Below, piece by piece: positions 7,058 through 9,051 of a stretch of 9,051 nt of DNA; positions within the stretch are counted from its first letter, which is position 1; the number at the start of each line of letters is the position of its first letter. The notes under the pieces are model-generated. The model did no database searches. It worked only from the letters and a program-made list of their open reading frames with translations, and was not told the DNA's origin. Both the position numbers and the translations under genes were made by a program. The stretch is taken from assembly GCA_910588885.1 (NCBI GenBank), contig CAJUSQ010000111.1, positions 1 through 9,051 on the forward strand. The letters are read 5' to 3'. Source of the stretch: an uncultured Lachnospiraceae bacterium. Lineage in GTDB: Bacteria; Bacillota; Clostridia; Lachnospirales; Lachnospiraceae.

Positions 7058-7130
7058 CTGGAAGTGTGATGTAATTGAGATAGTTGGAAAACTATGATAG
7101 AAAGTACAACGGAAAAAGGAGCAGCAGAAG

Positions 7131-8792
7131 ATGAATCGAATTTTAAAAAGAGTAATCGCACTGGGACTGGCAGTCGGATTATTGACTGCCGGTGCGGAAC
7201 CGATTTTTGCCCACGCCCAGAATCTTGGAAATGACAACGGGGCCGGAAGCGGAAATGTCGGAACAGATATCGGAAACGGTTCCGAGAACGGCGGGAATAC
7301 GGGCGATACCGGGAATGGCGGAAATACAGGCGATACCGGGAATGGTGGAAATACGGGGGATACAGGAAATGGCTCCGGGAGTATTGGGAATACCTCCGGC
7401 AAGGAAATTGTTGTGGTATTGGATCCCGGCCATGGCGGAACGGATTCCGGTGCAGTCCGGAATATCAACGGCGGTATTTTTTATGAAAGGGATATCGTGC
7501 TGAAAATTGCCAATTACTGCAAGGAAGAGCTGGAAAAGGTGGGCGGTTATACCGTTTACATGACAAGGACAGATAATATCAGCCCTCTTTGGAACCGGGA
7601 GCAGCGGGCAGAGCTGGCAAGACAGGTCAACGCGGATGCCCTGATCAGTTTTCATATCAATGCAACCGGAGAGGATATTACTACGGCAGTAACCGGCTCC
7701 CTGGTATATCGTCCCAATGATAATTATAATTATACGATTGCAAAGGCCGGACTCTCTCTGGCAAACAGCATCCTGACCCAGCTGGTGGGCCTGGGCCTGG
7801 CAGATAACGGTGTAATAATCCGGAATGCACAGGAAGATAAGTATCCGGACGGATCAGCTGCGGATTATTTAGGCATTAACTACTGGAGCAAAATGAAAGG
7901 GTTTCCGGGAGTGTTAATCGAACATGCGTTCATTAATAATCCCAATGATGTGGCAAATTATTTGACGACGGAAGAACAGTTAAAGAGCCTTGGAATTGCA
8001 GATGCCCGGGGAATTGTTCAGTATTTTAATTCGCCGGATGCGTTTTTCAATGAAGTTACCGGAGAATGGCGTCAGAATCAAACCGGATGGTGGTATGCAT
8101 ACTACAAGGGCGGATATGCGGCTAATAAGTGGGAGCAGATCGGCGGAAAATGGTATTGGTTCAATGCAGCCGGGTACATGACGGAAGGCTGGCAGTACAT
8201 AAACAATAAATGGTATTACCTGACCCCGGGCAGCGGAGCAATGGCTGAGGGCTGGCAATATCTGAACGGTACCTGGTATTATTTGATTCCGGGCAGCGGG
8301 GCCATGGCGGAAGGCTGGCAGCTGGCAGACGGTACCTGGTATTATCTGACCCCGGGCAGCGGAGCGATGGTAACGGGCTGGCAGCAGATAAACGGCACCT
8401 GGTATTACTTGAACGGAAGCGGAGCGATGGTAACGGGCTGGTTGTATCTGAACGGTACCTGGTATTATCTGACAGAGAGCGGAGCCATGGCGGAAGGCTG
8501 GCAGCTTGTGAACGGCACCTGGTTCTTCCTGACCCCGGGCAGCGGGGCAATGGCTACGGGTTGGCGTCTGATCAACGGAAGCTGGTATTATCTCCATGAT
8601 AACGGGGCAATGGCCGTTGGCTGGATCCGTCTGAACGGCACCTGGTATTATCTGACAGAAAGCGGAGCTATGGCCACAGGCTGGATTCAGTCGGGCGGAA
8701 GCTGGTATTATCTCTATGACAGCGGGGCAATGGCTGAAAACACCTGGATCGGTTCTTACTATGTGAACGGAAGCGGCGTCTGGGTAAACTAG
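7131..8792 (+). CDS. Secreted N-acetylmuramoyl-L-alanine amidase (Amidase_3) with wall-binding repeats
   Basis: A 553-aa exported peptidoglycan hydrolase expected to cut the bond between N-acetylmuramic acid and the L-alanine of the stem peptide. Residues 1-29 form a signal peptide (KR, hydrophobic core, FAHAQ). A Gly/Asn/Thr-rich linker follows (31-90), with three GGNTGDTGN repeats. The Amidase_3 domain spans about 92-300. The expected zinc ligands are His101 (LDPGHGG), Glu119 (YERD) and His175 (SFHIN), with catalytic Glu264 in LIEHAFINNPND. The C-terminal part (about 317-553) is a CW_binding-type array with a divergent first repeat, nine core repeats and a cap, closely matching that of the upstream protease. 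The order amidase then repeats is also seen in phage and clostridial autolysins, but no holin or phage gene is present, so a chromosomal autolysin is more likely. It has its own promoter and terminator. Confidence 0.93.
   Translation: MNRILKRVIALGLAVGLLTAGAEPIFAHAQNLGNDNGAGSGNVGTDIGNGSENGGNTGDTGNGGNTGDTGNGGNTGDTGNGSGSIGNTSGKEIVVVLDPGHGGTDSGAVRNINGGIFYERDIVLKIANYCKEELEKVGGYTVYMTRTDNISPLWNREQRAELARQVNADALISFHINATGEDITTAVTGSLVYRPNDNYNYTIAKAGLSLANSILTQLVGLGLADNGVIIRNAQEDKYPDGSAADYLGINYWSKMKGFPGVLIEHAFINNPNDVANYLTTEEQLKSLGIADARGIVQYFNSPDAFFNEVTGEWRQNQTGWWYAYYKGGYAANKWEQIGGKWYWFNAAGYMTEGWQYINNKWYYLTPGSGAMAEGWQYLNGTWYYLIPGSGAMAEGWQLADGTWYYLTPGSGAMVTGWQQINGTWYYLNGSGAMVTGWLYLNGTWYYLTESGAMAEGWQLVNGTWFFLTPGSGAMATGWRLINGSWYYLHDNGAMAVGWIRLNGTWYYLTESGAMATGWIQSGGSWYYLYDSGAMAENTWIGSYYVNGSGVWVN
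7290..7370 (+). repeat. Three 27-bp tandem repeats encoding GGNTGDTGN
   Basis: Three in-frame 27-bp units, differing mainly at third codon positions, lie in the linker between signal peptide and amidase domain (residues 54-80). Copy number could vary by slippage without breaking the frame. Confidence 0.85.
8187..8738 (+). repeat. CW_binding-type repeat array of the amidase
   Basis: Nine core repeats of 20-21 residues follow the pattern GW..x-NGTWYYL..(PG)SGAMA. They lie between a divergent entry repeat (GWWYAYYKGGY from 319) and a cap (TWIGSYYVNGSGVW) at the C-terminus. Entry and cap are the same as in the protease, showing that both genes carry one shared module with different copy numbers. 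Confidence 0.9.
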
Positions 8793-8799
8793 AAATTAG

Positions 8800-8832
8800 A
8801 ATGGCTGCGGCATTTACTTTGCCGCAGCCATT
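8800..8832 (+). terminator. Intrinsic terminator after the amidase gene
   Basis: AATGGCTGCGGCA (8800-8812) pairs perfectly with TGCCGCAGCCATT (8820-8832) around a 7-base loop, eight bases after the stop codon, followed by T-rich ATTTGCTT. The A-rich flank on the left could let it work on the - strand too. Confidence 0.85.
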
Positions 8833-8880
8833 ATTTGCTTGATAGGAAATTCCGAGTTTCTGCAACACAAAGAAAAACGT

Positions 8881-8917
8881 ATGTTTATAGAATGTATGTT
8901 TGGTATATGGGATGTTT
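8881..8917 (+). repeat. Three ATGTTT direct repeats at 15-16 bp spacing
   Basis: ATGTTT occurs at 8881-8886, 8896-8901 and 8912-8917; the first two sit in an identical GTATGTTT. They lie in the AT-rich gap (8833-8995), which otherwise holds only the promoter elements described here. Operator-like spacing, but chance occurrence in AT-rich DNA is possible. Confidence 0.3.
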
Positions 8918-8961
8918 ATTTTAAAAGACTGAAAAATATTGTGGCCTGTTCATATGAAATA

Positions 8962-8970
8962 TGATAAAAT
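8962..8970 (+). promoter_or_regulatory. Extended -10 promoter of the last gene
   Basis: TGATAAAAT fits the extended -10 pattern TG-n-TAnnnT, with no good -35 at the right distance. A 10-bp palindrome TTCATATGAA (8949-8958) sits immediately upstream and could be an operator half or chance. Confidence 0.5.
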
Positions 8971-8982
8971 ACAAGTAAAAGC

Positions 8983-8991
8983 AGGAGGTGA
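8983..8991 (+). promoter_or_regulatory. Near-perfect Shine-Dalgarno deciding a GTG start
   Basis: AGGAGGTGA matches the 16S rRNA tail almost fully. Its GGAGG core ends seven bases before GTG 8996, which fixes that GTG as the start of the last gene. Confidence 0.8.
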
Positions 8992-8995
8992 GGTC

Positions 8996-9051
8996 GTGAA
9001 TACAGATACTACCATAGCGAAAAATATCCGTGTGGCTGATGAGAAAGCCAG
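8996..9051 (+). CDS. 5' end of an unidentified protein (possibly Rpn/PD-(D/E)XK nuclease-type)
   Basis: Only 18 codons lie in the window: MNTDTTIAKNIRVADEKA, read from GTG, and the frame stays open to the right edge. The start is supported by a near-perfect Shine-Dalgarno and an extended -10 promoter. This N-terminus reminds me of a Lachnospiraceae family annotated as Rpn-type recombination-promoting nuclease/PD-(D/E)XK transposase-like proteins. That is recall from 18 residues, with no motif visible, so the function is a guess. The preceding terminator makes it a separate transcription unit from the amidase. Confidence 0.65.
   Translation, partial: MNTDTTIAKNIRVADEKA

Noticed and set aside
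6944..7468. - strand open frame with PVSPVFPPF repeats
   Set aside because: The repeats are the complement of the GGNTGDTGN linker repeats of the amidase; it has no independent support.
8187..8738. Regular ~60-bp direct repeats as a CRISPR-like array
   Set aside because: They are in frame within a coding region and encode known wall-binding repeats; there are no unique spacers.
7131..8792. Amidase as a prophage endolysin
   Set aside because: It has an N-terminal signal peptide, its own promoter and terminator, and no holin or phage structural gene nearby, so a chromosomal autolysin fits better.

Overview
The window looks like a Firmicutes chromosome, most likely a gut Lachnospiraceae or related Clostridia. 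Three things point there: mid-GC coding with strong AGGAGG-type ribosome binding sites, extended -10 promoters, and secreted proteins ending in long arrays of choline-binding-type (CW_binding) repeats. All genes are on the + strand. No RNA genes, insertion sequences or CRISPR arrays were seen. The assignment rests on protein character only; no database was searched.

Positions 1-3780 are the end of a surface-glycan cluster. They hold an FdtA/QdtA-type dTDP-sugar 3,4-ketoisomerase (open at the left edge), a DegT/FdtB-type aminotransferase, a GNAT acetyltransferase and a Wzx-type flippase. Together they suggest synthesis of a dTDP-3-acylamino-3,6-dideoxyhexose (Fuc3NAc- or Qui3NAc-like) and export of a lipid-linked glycan carrying it. 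Between the first two genes is a decayed out-of-frame copy of the isomerase's C-terminal tail, running into a degenerate ~26-bp tandem array.

Positions 3767-6919 encode a 1050-residue secreted M6 metalloprotease whose start codon lies inside the flippase gene. Its order is signal peptide, catalytic domain with HEFLHHLGYPD, a seven-fold ~45-residue repeat that I read as a beta-propeller, a Pro-rich linker and a wall-binding array. A strong hairpin follows it.

Positions 6993-8792 are a separate unit: a perfect WalR-type box on the - strand, an extended -10 promoter, and a secreted Amidase_3 N-acetylmuramoyl-L-alanine amidase with a Gly/Asn-rich linker and a longer copy of the same wall-binding module. 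A 13-bp-stem terminator closes it. Positions 8833-8995 are AT-rich regulatory DNA in front of another gene that is cut by the right edge.

The locus joins glycan assembly and export to two wall-anchored hydrolases with the same anchoring module. Whether that module binds choline-decorated polymer or the glycan built here is the main open question.
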